From assembly GCA_026413225.1 (NCBI GenBank), contig CM048552.1:145713053-145777052 (forward strand): a DNA stretch of 64,000 nt, written 5' to 3'. Numbering within the stretch: the stretch's first letter is position 1; each line of letters begins with the position of its first letter. The notes beneath the pieces were generated by a model, which saw only the letters and a program-made list of their open reading frames with translations, ran no database searches and was not told where the DNA came from. Position numbers and translations under genes: made by a program. This DNA is from Otis tarda. Lineage: Eukaryota > Chordata > Aves > Otidiformes > Otididae. Shown one piece after another: positions 1-12,885 of this stretch.

Positions 1-2395
1 GGATTCCTTGCTCTGCCCTGTGTTAACACCCAGGCCAAAGAAGAGAGAGTCTTTTCACTAACAAGAGCATTCATTTGTGAATTCCTCCTTTACCCAGTCC
101 CCAACCCACAGGAATTTTATTACCTTCCAAACTTCTGCCCTTCTTTTAAATTTGAATTTACCAAAGAGATTCAAAGTTATCATAGGAGGACTGATGGGCA
201 GACAGTTTGTGATCACATCATTCCAGTTTGCTGAGGAAACCACATTAAAATTGAACGCTCTTGAAAATAATGCTGCATGCATTTTACATTTTACAGTGGG
301 ATAGTGCCTTTGGGTCCCCATCCTGTGAATGGCCTAGCGCTCTCGATTCATGTTTCTTTCAACACGACTTTTCACTACTCTGTAATCAAAGTGGTCAAAA
401 GAATATGCCACCAAATAAAACCGCAAATGTGAGTGCTGAGAAAACAATTTGCCCTTGCTGATGTGGGGCTGGGGAAAACACTAGGATCTAGCCCCTACTC
501 CTTTGCCAGCACACTCAAGCAGGATTTCTTCTGGCAAGGTTATGAGATAACAGCCTACATTTTAAGCATTTTATTTCCTACCAGGGATGTAATGTGACAG
601 TAAATTGGTTCTCAGCAGTGGCTCCTTAACTTCAGACTTTGTCTCTTTTCTCTGTTCTTCAGAAGTGGATTTAAGTGCCAAGTGTGAAGGTTTGCTCCAT
701 TGCTGCTTCACTGACCCCTAGGCAGAGAGAGCAATAAAATGCAAGTAATGCAGAGAGAATGTGACCGGTTTAGAAGAACATGAGCAAAGGGAGTGGATAC
801 GGTGCCTGTCACAGTCCAAAGATGGTTTGGACTGTGACAGTGGTTTCATGTTAGTGCCCATGATACTCAACTTTACAAGTTAAAACTATCCCTCTGTATG
901 TCTTATTCATAACGGTATCCAGGAGTGGGTTATTACAGTCTTCAATGCAAGATGGATTCCAAGCCCTTTGCACACCTCTACTAACATATATAGGATTTGG
1001 AAGCAGCCTTGTTCTCTTATGTTTCCATTCAACCTCCCAGATTCTGTGGGTTAGGGCACTGTGTTTTTGGAAGGTTGTCGGTAAATGGATTTTCCATACA
1101 AAAAGACAAAAATCCTCCCATGGATTTCTTGCCAGTATCAAAAACTACCGTGAAGTGATAGTGCCCAGTGCCATGTGGGAGAAGGAGAAAGTGGGAGTAG
1201 TACAGTGGCACCAAGCCTCACGCGCTGCAGTCAGGAGCATCTTGGCATGTTTCTCTGTCAGCTGATGTAGGGAAATGAAATGCATGGCATGAATTTTAGG
1301 AAACACTGCCAGCTAAAATCTGGAGTTTCCTATTCTGACACAGAAACTATATTTTGGGGTCATTTAAACACTTGGTGTTTTAAGTGCTATGATAATGTTG
1401 AGCATTATTGCAGTTCATAATCTTGCCCAGACATTTTATTAGGTATTATTTCTTGCTAATCTAACCACTGCTATTTTTCATCATCTAGCGATCTTCTCTT
1501 CTTCCAGGAGATAGTACAGCTATCTGGGTTTCTAACAGTACCATCTGAAGCAAGAAAGTAGGCCATTTGCACTGGGAATGTTATACTGGTATAGGATACA
1601 CATGCTCCTGCATCAATGCAGGGTTCTTACTGTGCAGGAGGCAATACAGCCAGCACTCTCATGCTGCTGCCTCTGTGAGCTAGCCCAGTACCAGGGAAGC
1701 CTTGTCAGTGTTCTGGATTAACGCCAAGCGCTTCTGCTGGCACAGCTTCCTCATCTGGGAAGATCACTTGCTACAGGTATCACCCTTTTTTCGCACGGGA
1801 TCTTTGAAGAGGCAGCGTCAGCCCATATTCCATGGCACCACATGAGCGTTGGAGTTATCCATATACAAAGAACTAGAATTTATATCTTGGCGCTGTCTGC
1901 AAGTGCAAAAGTTATTTTTATCCTATTTCACTTCTCAAGGCTCTAAAAATTGTTACCTAGGAGCTTCTGGGACTGAGCTATTCATTCAGTGTTAAACCAG
2001 TCAGGATGTATAGGAGGTTCAATGAAATGCTGTGCTTAGAAGGATAGTTAAAGAGAACGTATTGGGAGAGATCTGAGACTGTACAATTTAGCATCTCTTT
2101 GCGGGTATTTTAGCGTGCAACACACAAATTAGACCTGGTAAGTATGTATGGGCACCCAAGAAATTTTACACATCTCGCATAGTTCCAGGATTTCTTGGAG
2201 ATATAAAATTACATATCTGAACAATCAGAGGACTCTGAATTCGTAACACATTTACAAGAGCAGTGTCTTTGTTACTTATGATCATACTCACTGAGTATCT
2301 GTAATAATTACGGCATGACTGGTAATATAGCAGTAGATCCAAAGAATACTACAGGAAGGTGATACAAAAGCATCACAAATTTGCACTATGAGTAC
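1..2395. other. Intron or 3' flank of the CRACDL-like gene
   Basis: No exon is recognised here on either strand. Open frames on both strands are short and low in complexity. The only structured element is the perfect hairpin at 806-840. Confidence 0.5.
806..840. repeat. Perfect 15-bp inverted repeat with 5-base loop
   Basis: CTGTCACAGTCCAAA (806-820), loop gatgg (821-825), TTTGGACTGTGACAG (826-840). The arms are exact reverse complements. The origin is unknown; it may be a hairpin-forming repeat remnant or a local palindromic duplication. Confidence 0.95.
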
Positions 2396-2592
2396 CTCTG
2401 TTCGTTCCTCTTTATTCTGTTTCGCTGTATCTGACTTAACATCCAGAGCCACAGGTTTTTCTCTGTCAAGTTCCTGCTCCTGCTGCGTGCCCCTCTGCTT
2501 CTGTCTTGCTATGGAAATCCAGGCTGGCTCTGCAGGACTGTCAGGATCTCTTCCAGAGTCTCCAGCAGCCACAGGGGAAGGCACGCTTCTTT
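2396..2592 (-). CDS. CRACDL: CRACDL-like coding exon 8 (EPAWISIARQKQRG motif)
   Basis: This 197-base exon has acceptor aataatctgtccacag and donor GAG|gtactc. With the G left by exon 7 it encodes residues 815-880, starting ERSVPSPVAAGDSG and carrying EPAWISIARQKQRG (836-849), followed by a charged helix-like stretch. The motif corresponds to the 'PLWITLALQKQKGF' region near the C-terminus of CRACD. The exon ends in phase 0, so at least one more coding exon is expected. I see no family-like C-terminal exon at 1-2395, so it should lie outside the window. An extra exon hidden in the 10.3-kb intron between exons 7 and 8 is not excluded, but the direct junction is in frame. Confidence 0.85.
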
Positions 2593-4544
2593 CTGTGGAC
2601 AGATTATTTATGTACATGATTATATGAAAGAGAATTGTAATTAGCTTGCACTTGCTCAATACGCTGATTGGTCCCAGGATGTGTGACCAGCCTGGGTAAA
2701 TAGGAACTCTGTTTAGTTTGGTCTCCAGAGAGCAATCTTCCTGTCCTCGCTGTTACTGTTCCCGTTAAGTTACCGTTCCACTGGTGAAAACCTCTTTGTT
2801 CAGCTAGACTCGCAGTGTCACTGCCCTCACGTGAGGCAGACAGAATCATAGACATGCAGAAACGTCAATCAAGCTTCATTAATCTACTTGTTTTCGAAGG
2901 TTTCCCCTTCTGCTCCCTCCTGCCATCTGCTTCATGGCCTCTTAGAAACAAGCCGCAGCCGATTCAAAGCTGGATGCAGCTGGACTGCAGTGTGGCAAAG
3001 GCAACCCCCTCCCCGCTGCAGTTGCCCTCGGCTCCTGCTCTTCCCGTGCCCACGCAGCTGATGCCTTAGCCTGGTTCCTGCTTCCTCCCACCCCTTTAGG
3101 AGCAGCCTCCCTCGCGCAGCCCCTCGGTGCCTGCAGGTGCTGGGAGTCACTGAGCACAACAGTCTGTGGGTCTGTGGTGTCTGAACACACAGAAATACTG
3201 CTAAAACCACACGGTTAATTCACGGTCTTTTGACTTGAGCTTTACTTTGACTTTTCCTTGCTCGAGCTGACCGTGCTCTCTGTTTGGGCCAGCCACTTTC
3301 ATCTTGCTCTACCAGAACTGAGATTTCAATGAGACATGGAAAAAAAAAAAACACCTCCTAGAGTAAAGGGTCAAAAGTGCTACCCTGCTGTCCTCACAAC
3401 TACTACCCAGGGACGAGCGGTATCCAGAGGTATGGGGAAGTCTGCGAAGGGAAATCCTGCCTACATGGTGAGCAGAACTGGATCAAGAGAAGAGCCTCTG
3501 CTCCTCTGTTGGCTTCAGCCCCCAGGTTTTCCATTTCTTCATTGGCTCACACTGCACCCAAAATGGAATTTTCTAACTGATGTGGTTTAAAAGAGGAACA
3601 AGAACAGTACTGACACCCTTAGAGCCATATTAGAGCCACGACCAAGCCTTAGGGAAAGATGATTTCACCTTTCCCAGCTGCTTCTGGCCACTAATGTACC
3701 CAAATTTATGGAAGGCTAATTCAGAGCAGAAGTTAAGCTTCTCATCCTCAAATCATGTGTAGTCTTGCCTCTAGGAAGAAATTGTTACCTAGTTAGCATC
3801 CTTTGCAGGGACCTGGGAGGAGGTAAACCCATCTAGGAAGGATTACTACCCTGGTGTGCCAGCCTCCTTTGGGGCTCAGTTGCTGCGCTGGCATAGAGCT
3901 GGGCCACCCAGACACAGGTCCTCGTGGAGACGACAGATGTGTTTCTGGAGGGCTATGATCTAATTTAGAAGAGCATGGCCCCAATCAGGAAAGCAGGCAA
4001 ATGTGTCTGAAGGCATGTTTGAGATGCATCATAAAGGCATAGGAGATGAAGGGGATGACTTTCTCCCAAGAGCTGGAGTCTGTAAACTCACGCATATTAT
4101 GAAAGCCCACAAACTTTCTTTGCTCAGGGATTTTCTTAAGTCACTGTTGTACCTCACTAGAGACAAACTAGTCATTTGAACAAGAAAACATTATAAAGCC
4201 TATGTTACCTAAAAACCACAAAAAAAAAAAAAAAAGAGAACATAAATTTTGCTTTAAGGCCAAGGAAGATGTTTTGCCAGCTGATGCCTGCATTTCCCTT
4301 CACGTTCACCTCACATGATCTTGCAGGGAAACCTCTGGAAGAAACAAGCCAGAAAGTCCAGCTGTGTAAATGCAGCACAGATAAAGCAGGGCCCCTGAAC
4401 TCTGAAGGAGCCTCCCTCCTTCTTGCATGGCAAGTTACTCCAATTCTCTGCATCCCATCTTTCCATGCCAACAGTTGTTCCTCCCATAATCTTCTTCCCT
4501 TACTTTCACTAGCTGCCCTCGCTTCATTTTTGTCTCATTTTACA

Positions 4545-5640
4545 GGATGGTAGAGAATAAGGCTGGGAGAGATCTCAAGATGTCATGTAGTCTATCCTTC
4601 AGCTGCAAGGCAAGATCAGTTGCAAGATCAATTTCACATAAACTGTTTTCTGACAAATATGTATCTAACCTGTTGTTAAAATCCTCCAAAGATGGGACAG
4701 ATCTCACAGTCGTCCTAGACAACCTATCCGATGGCTTGGCTGGTCTTTTTCTACTCTATTTTTTTCCCTATTACATAAGTTAAATCTTCCTTGCTCTAAC
4801 TTAAATCCTTAACTTCTCCTATACACTATGGACACGAGCAGATTACTCATAGCCTCCTTGCGGCAATCTTTTATGCATTTGAAAACTTAGATCATGTTTT
4901 CCCTATTTTGTTAACTTTTGTGATTAATCATAGTCTCTAGATCACTCTTGCTTTTGTAGGAATTGTCCTAATTTGGTCCAAATCGTCTTCAAAATATGGC
5001 ACTCAAAACTGGCATGTAGCACTTGAGATGAAATGCTGCTAGCATCAGCTGAAATGGAAGGACTACCCCACTTCACCTGAGATGGTCACCAGTATACATG
5101 AGTCAGTATGATGAGTTTCTTGCAGAATTCTGTTATTCCTGTTCGGTATTTAGTTTGTGAGCTCTGGGTTGTGTTACCTCCCTTCTTCCATCCCTCATTT
5201 GTATCTATGCATTGGATTATTTTTGCACATGTAAGAGAACCTTCTACTTGTCTGTAATGAAAATATTCTTTTCAAACTGTATTTCCACTTTCTCAAGATG
5301 ACCTTGATTTGTATTACTGTCTTCCAGTGTGCTCACAGGCTTTCCAGCTTGGTGATACTTGCAAATGTAATAAGCACACACTTAGTTCTGCCACTCATGT
5401 CCTTAAATATACTGAACAGTGTCAGACCTAAGATGGACACCATCTAATATGACAGTGAATCATTAGTTGGCACACTCAGTAGCTTTGCATCAACCCAATG
5501 AATAGCTTCACCAAGACTGTATTTATAGGAACATCATGATATTTATAGGAATGCCCTATGATACCAGTTATTATTTGATTTGACTGCTCATGACCAAGCC
5601 ATGTTGATTGGAACTTATATCTGTGTTATCTTGTAGACAT
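4545..5640 (-). mobile_element. Old, diverged CR1-like LINE remnant
   Basis: From about 4545 the plus strand reads as a degraded reverse complement of a CR1 3' region: 'ggctgggagagatctcaaga..catgtagtc' corresponds to the usual 'ggaagggacct..atctagtcc', and 'cctgttgttaaaatcctccaaagatggga' to the 'cctgttcttaaaaacctccagtgatgga' segment. Continuing text to about 5640 resembles further CR1 coding-region relics. It is far more diverged than the copies at 37-46 kb. Limits are approximate. Confidence 0.55.
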
Positions 5641-5701
5641 TTAGATATAGCTCAATTATTCCTTTCAGTATTTCATACTAAGTTAAGTAATATATAACAT
5701 C

Positions 5702-5722
5702 CTTTCTCTCTCTCTCTCTCTT
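5702..5722. repeat. Short (CT)n microsatellite
   Basis: An uninterrupted run of TC dinucleotides of about ten units lies in intron 7, directly after the old CR1-like stretch. Confidence 0.85.
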
Positions 5723-8700
5723 CTCCATCTCACCTCCCCTTTCAAGATGTGCCACTTTCTGGAGCCTTCCCTTATCTTCTACAGTTTGCCAAGATAACCA
5801 CTAGCAGCTCAAGGACTGCTAATCCATCTTCTCTGAGGAGAAACTTCATTAGGATCTTCATAAGTAAACACACATAATGGAATGGATGCGATGTCTGCTA
5901 ATGCATTTGCTATCACATTCTCTCCTTTGCTTGTAGGTCATGCCCTTGAACCTATCTGCACTCATCTGCACCTCTTCAGGTCATGAGCAATTTAGGCAGG
6001 ACCTATTAGTGCATTGCCCAGTAAAACCAGGTGCCATGCTCCACCAGTTCTGGTACACAGATCAACTGCCGCTACTGAAGGTGACAGCAATGTCTAGTGT
6101 TCCTCAGATCTGAGGATCCCTCACCAGGTACATAAAGTAGCTTTTCACTTTAGTTAGATTCTATCCAAATTAGTAAACTAATTTTCCTAGCATCCTGTCA
6201 TGAATACCCAACATCCAACAGTTATGCTCAGTATTATGAAGATGCTCCCCCATTGAAGTCTTCCTGCGCCCTGCGGGACTCATCCTGCAGCTCCATCCCA
6301 TCAAACATACCCCTTCCCGGCCACGTACAGGCCTCCCCTCACCCCAGAGAAGACTGAGCTGCTTCTTTAACTGTACAGCTACAGACACACCACCACATGC
6401 ATCCTTTTCCACCACCTTTTTACCTTCCTTCACTGTCTGTAATGTCTTGGCGCTCAAAAACACCAGCGTGTTTACCCCGAAGGCCCTTTCCAATCCACCC
6501 ATCAACTTTTCGATGGTAGTGGGAACCTGGCTTCTGCCTTGATACTGCTAGTGATGTTCATCTTAGTCTCTGTGATTCAAAGTCACCCTTTGTGTTTTGT
6601 CCTGTTTTCCCTGTCACACCACAGGAGCTTTCTGTAAACACCGGCTGAACTGCACATTGTTTCTCCTCTGCTCCCACCACACAATCAATATCAACAAAAT
6701 GACTGCTATGCCCGGGTTCTATTTATTGCGCTACATGTAATGGTCTTATTGCTACCTGTGCTCCTGTTTCTCTATCATCCTCATGGATTAAGGCTTCATC
6801 TTTCTGTTATTTTGACGTGCATTGCCTAGCACAACAGGGTTCCCAGTCCTGCAGTGATATGTTTGGAGGCTGCTATTATAACAATGTTTTTCATAAGGCA
6901 GATACTCTTAACGAAGGCATCAAGCACTTTGGCTCTTCAGACAATTCTCCCTGATGAGACAGCAGACATCCTAGTCATGTCAATTACAAGGCAACCAAAT
7001 TAAAGCCAAGTATCATCCTGTAAGAGATGGTATCAGAATTTCCCTGTGATAGTAGGGAACAAAAGCTCTTTATCATCATCTTTGAAGATTTTATATGTAT
7101 TTGTACAGACCTGACTTAGGACAGCAGTCGCTATCACCTACAGAGGATGAAGAGCTGATCTGCTTCTGGGAGGGGCTTTCTTGTTTTTTTAAGCAACTAC
7201 GTTCTGCCTGTGTTCCTGTGAAAGTCTTTGTTGCAGAAAGCCAGGCAGGCAAGACAGGAGAAATGCCTTCTCTTCAGCAAAAGAGCATCAGATGCAACAC
7301 TTGCAAGATTTACTGCCTCGTCTGTCAGCCAAAATTACTGTAAGTGGTAGAAGAGGTGTATTCACTATTCATTATCTTTCCCATTGCCCAGAGGTCCTTT
7401 ACATCCTCCCACCTCCAACTAGAGAAGGCTTCTTGGCAGTATACATGCACTGTTCCAGCCAGAAGGACGAAAGGTGGTGAAGTAATCCGGGAGATAGTAT
7501 GGTGAAGTAAGTTGGCAGTTTACGGTGATCTGAGACTCTCCTGTGAAGCTCCTGGTACCCTGAAGGACACTGAGAGGCCGAAAGCTTTCTCTGGAAGCGA
7601 CTATTCACAAGAGAAGTGCTGCTTGCACATCTTCCTCAGTTCAGTGACTGTGTGATCACCTTGAACAAGGCCTCCCTATCTTATCTCATCCGGTCATGAG
7701 GTATTCCGTGTGCTTTTATGGTTCACCATGTGACAAAGCACAGCATTTAAGGAACCGGAGAGCCAGGGTGGAAGTAAAAGTACTTCAAAGTACTCAATCT
7801 GATTCCTGCTTCTGTTGCACATCACATGCACAGCAGCTAGCACAACAGTTCCCAGCTGCCACTTTTAGGGAGACAACATAGTATGAAATGCAAGCAGCAG
7901 CATCCTCCGTTGGAACCGGTGCGAGTTTGACACGCTATAGCTGCTACAAACGCCCCATGTTTCACTTCTCCTCTGGGCTGAGGCTCTTGCTTCCACGTTA
8001 CACTCAGGAGATTTTCTGAATAAAACTAAAATCTGAATCATAATCTTCAGTTCTTATTACAATATGTTATTTTAAACAATATGCTATTCAACTCATTACT
8101 TAGTAACTTCATAAGCTAACAAAGGATATTGCTGGCAGTTATTTGTCTCTCATTCACTCAGTTTTAACCTCATGATTGCATCTTTCCCTGGTTTCCTTGG
8201 AGCTGACTTGGCCTGAGGCTTTCGGAAAGATAAGCGAGCCCCTTCTTCCCCTTGGGATAAGTCACCAACAATGGGAAGATACCAGGTCAGAACTTGTCAA
8301 GCTGCTTGGTGCATAATGTCACCGTGTAGTAAAACTAGCATTTAATGTAGGCTGCCGAGGTCTTCTGCTGTCACTTGAAACCCACTCAGAGGCTGCCGAA
8401 GCCCTCCATTCACCTCTTTCCCACAGCCACCAAATACACACGAACAGTCACAAGACCAGCTGCGCTGTCTGTGTTCTTCATCACTTCTGCAGCTTCCAGA
8501 CTGACCACTGAAGAGAAGCCCTGAAGCCAAGTGACCCATAGCCACCTTCTCAATTCCCTCCCACAGATCAGAATCACCTGAGCTTTTCTCAGCTGGGTCT
8601 GACAGTGACAGGGCAGGCTGCCTCAGTGATCCCTAAGCGGGGAAATTCTCCTGCTGCAGCCCCATTACATGCAGGTATCTGTTTCCTTCAATATCTTACT

Positions 8701-11700
8701 GAAGCAGTTGTGTTGGTTTTTTGGTTTTTTTTTTCCTCAGAGACTAATGCTCTGATTGCTCTGATCTTAGAGATGAAATTTCTTCTGCCTAAATATTGTG
8801 GAAATGAATGTGTACACTTCTCATTGATAGCTGGATATTATTCCTTAATGTGTGTCAGACTGGTTGTGTGAACAATAAGATGAAGATAAAACATTAATCT
8901 TTATGTACAAAAGGAGATCTATGATTGACTTGTTGTGCATTGGTTTATACACATACATAGAAAGTGAAAAAGAAATACATACCTTTTTCTGTCTATTGAC
9001 AGACAGATCTACTCAGTGTATTCAGGTGTATCTGGGGGTGTGTGTGCTGCTTATGCGGATAACCACAGCAAAGACATTTAAACATTACCCTGAGATTTAG
9101 GGATTGATTAGTTTTCTTTAGAGATGGCCTCAGATATTGTGCCCATTTGCTTTAAATCTAAAAGCCTTTGTGTGCACAAAATATAGCAGAGGCTCTTTAT
9201 AACATTTAAATCTCATACCTGAAAATGAACATCTTAAGCCTGCAAGGACTGCAAAAAGTGGTTGCTCTTTATATCCATCCGTGCAGGCGAAAGGTCAGAG
9301 GCAGGATATCAGAGCCTTTTGAAAGTCATACCTCTAACAGCAAGCAAAGCTAACTTGTGGATTCCCTGTGTATTTTAAAAGCAAACATACTCAAAACTAA
9401 TCCAAACAACTTTACACAGAGATAACACTCCCTGTATACAACAGTGCCATTGTTTTATAACGCTGTTATGCATGCATCTTTAATTCCCTGCTGTTGTATT
9501 GATGCTCATTTATAAAACACCAGTTATTTTAAGAAGGACTTTACAAATGCATATGGCATTTAGTATATCCTGGCCTACATATTTCCCTTGGTTTATTAAA
9601 GCACTACATGCATTTGTGCCAGTGCACACACCCAATTCCTATATTTCAGACAAAGCTCTTCTAAAAGATTTGGCTAAGTATTTCTGACATTTCTTTCTTC
9701 TCTAAGCTGCTCTGTGAGGTATTTGACTTTTGGTTGGATCTATACCACCGATGCCAGGAGAGTCTTCTTTACACAAGAAACTGCTATGTTTGCATCAAAG
9801 TCTATTTCACTGCTGGAAAACAGCCATATTGCAAAATAGCCTGACACAACTGAAGCAGCAACTTATTTTGGAAAAAAAAAAAAAGAAGATGGCTTTCTTT
9901 TCAGCTGTAGCCAAGACAGCATTATAGCAATGTCTTTTTTTATATAAGAGAAACATTTTTCTTGTCATTTCAGAGCCTGTTTTTGCCAGACAATACATAC
10001 CAATTTCATTCACCGTTACGTTCACCATCCCTCCCTGAGCAACTTTTCTCTGTTAGAGCATGTCTCCCTGCTACAGCTTCTCAGACAGTGATTTTTATCC
10101 TAATATGCACATTCACACAGGTATTGCTTATGGTTTTGCTCTTGTAATAACCTGTTAGCATATGTAAATTGTTTCTGCCCTTTACAGGATTTATAGCAAA
10201 GTGTACCAACCCCAAACAACACAGTTTAATCTTTTAATCCTTGCAAAGACTTGTGCCTTTAGCTCCAGAAACTTAAAGATTACTCCTCCTGGAGTGACTA
10301 ATTTCACACAGCCATTAAAGAGCCACCTTGCAGCCCAACAGAGGCCAAGCAATCCCCTGCTAGTTCCCTAGAAAACTCTGGAAAGCAGGAGTGCTGCTTT
10401 TGCCTGGGGTGGTAAGCCAGCATCCCACCAGGCCTCCTGTTGCCTTTGGTACCAGGAGTGCTGAAAAGCTAAAAATTGAACTGAACAAACAAAATTGCTC
10501 CTGCTCACCCCATGACACAGCAAACTGACTTTTTCGAGATGAGTGTACATGAGAAGGGAACTGCACCTCCTTACATCACCATTTCACAGCTTGTCTTCTC
10601 GTTCAGCGCAGGGATTTCCTAACACGCAGTGGGAAGAAACTTCCTGACAGCATAAAGCGTCACCCGACAGTGACCACAGCTCTTGGAAAGGGCTGATGAA
10701 CTCAAGGATTAGGAGAGGGCTAGGGGCCAGCATTAAGTGTGGTTGGACAAAGAAAAAAAAAAGTGGATGTCTCAGCAGATCAGGAGGCCAGAGATGGCTG
10801 GCAAGCCATGCGATCCACAAAGGGCTGTGCTGATTGCGCTTGTCAGATTTCTGCTGCTTATGGTTGCAAAGACGTGCTCCCGACTCACTGGGCTGAGGCA
10901 AATGTTTTAGAGCTTAAAATGAGGTTTGGGCAGGGGTGTTGTCCCACTAAGCCCTCATTGCACCTGTGGCTCTCCTACATCTTGGAGAGGGGCATTGCTT
11001 CTGGGGTCACTGTGCAAACTCTGGCACCAAGGCTGGTGTGGTGCCAGGGCAACCAGAGGAGGTGTGCACACCTCATTCACCTGTGCCCTCAGGCAGCCAG
11101 CTCAGGCTGATGTGGCAACTCAGCACAAGGAGGTGCTTAGTCAGATGTCTAAGGAGAAAGTTCTGCAGTGGGGTAGGAAGGACCCCAGGTCAGTTTGGAG
11201 CTTTGTACTTAGAATCAAACTCTTTGAGTCTTAGCATGCCCACGCATCAGCGCCCATTACCAAGGAACTCAAAGCTGGAAATATTGGAAAACCATAGTAG
11301 CTTTGCTTAAGGTCATAAAATAAGATCAGCAGGGCAGTAGATAAGGAAGATCGATCGCAGATCGATCTGAACTGTATTAACCAACTCCAGGCCATATAGA
11401 TTTGGTGTAATACTGTCAGGTGGAGAGGAACACGTCCACGACAGGGCTCCTTGACCTGCAGTCCCACGTTTAAATTCGAGGTGTGTGCATCCCTGGCAGT
11501 GGGGCCAGGGCACAGCGCTCACCTGCAGACTCTATTTTGCAGAGGACAGTCCTGAGCCTGGGGACAGGAGCCTCCTCCAATTCAGGGCTGAGGAGCCAAA
11601 GGAGAAGCCTAGAGGAGAAACATGGTGCCCGTCTCCATTTCTTCCCCTTCTCCCTCCTCCAGCACTCACTGTCTCCCACCCCACTCCCACTGCAGGGACT

Positions 11701-12885
11701 CTGAGACTCAGCAAGAGGGATGTGAAAAAAGGCTGTGTGCAGGAGCACTGGCACCTCTGCTGCTTTCCTCTGTTCTCTGCCAGCCCAACCCTACCGTGCT
11801 AGGTCTCCTCCTTGCTTGTTCCTGATATGCACCTTCCCAAAATCTCAATCAATCAGAGGTTTGGGCATGACTACAAGGGGAGCTCTGCAATGGCACAAAG
11901 TAACCTTTTCATTTACTTGGCCAGCATCTCCTCCTCACATTCTTAACATCAAACTTGTGACCAGAGAGATTCAGGGCAGGGAAGAAGTTTCTCCCACATG
12001 TCAGAAAACCTAAAGATTTTTTCGCCCCCTTGGGCTGTTCTCTGAAGTGAAGAGCAGAGGTCTCCTGCTAGAATTGCTTGAGCCTACTTCACCTAACTTG
12101 TTTACTGTTGTTGCAAAGACCTCAGACAGCGGTGTCACTTCCAGTCTTTTCTGTTCTCTGCCTGTAGCACACAGTATATTAGTCTCCAGAGGACTGATAT
12201 TTTTTTAACTCTAACCTAATTATATAATACAGACAACAGGGTGAAACTTAACAATCTGTAGTAGACAGGATCTCACGATCTCTCCTGGCTTTAAACTCCA
12301 GGAAGCTGCAGGGTAGTTAATTTTTGTTTTTAAACAAGGAATGAGTAATGATAAAGATGGATAAATGAATAAGTGAAGCTCACAGGAGACAATAAATAAA
12401 TGGCATGTTGAGCACGCCAGGCAGTTACTAGTATTTCTGCCTCAATGTTATGGTGAAAAAGAAGGTCTAGAGGTCTGAGTCACTCATCCCACGCAGGGCA
12501 CTCCACTTAATATGTGCTCCTGGCTTTTGAATTGCCATACAGCAGCTCTAAATGGGAACACTTAGTGGCTTGATATTTCTGTTTCACAATACTTGTCAAT
12601 GCACTTTACTTTTTTGAGTGTCACTTTGAACATTCTTTAAACAATGCCCTGAAATGCAAAAATCAGAGGCAAAAATATCTTATTCTGTCTGCTGCTTCTT
12701 CCCTGCTGTCGTTCTGATAATCTTTTCAGCAAGGAAGAATCAGGGAGCAACATCACTGAAGGCAGAGCCGTCAGCTCGCACTCACCAGTGTTGTGATTGA
12801 CGCAGCAGGGCTGCCTCACGCTCTCTCACAGGTAAGGTCATTCCTCGCGAGTTAAGATAACTTTATAAAGTACTGGGAGTCTTAC

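Larger units (their letters stand above)
2593..12885. other. Intron 7 of the CRACDL-like gene (10.3 kb)
   Basis: The intron contains an old CR1-like stretch (about 4545-5640), a short CT microsatellite at 5705-5722 and an A16 tract at 4220-4235. There are GC-richer stretches at about 2950-3160 and 10900-11830 with several overlapping open frames but no recognisable protein. The rest shows nothing I can name. Confidence 0.6.

Noticed and set aside
11349-11369. Palindromic AGATCGAT..ATCGATCT
   Set aside because: Only an 8-bp stem; no known element with this form was recognised.
10739-11825. Cluster of overlapping open frames of 60-123 codons on both strands
   Set aside because: GC-richer, stop-poor intron sequence. 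The frames overlap each other, lack splice logic and resemble no family I know.
12784-12822. Possible extra exon between exons 7 and 8 (donor-like ctg|gtgagtg on the minus strand)
   Set aside because: The upstream acceptor is poor, and the length would break the phase between exons 7 and 8, which already join in frame.
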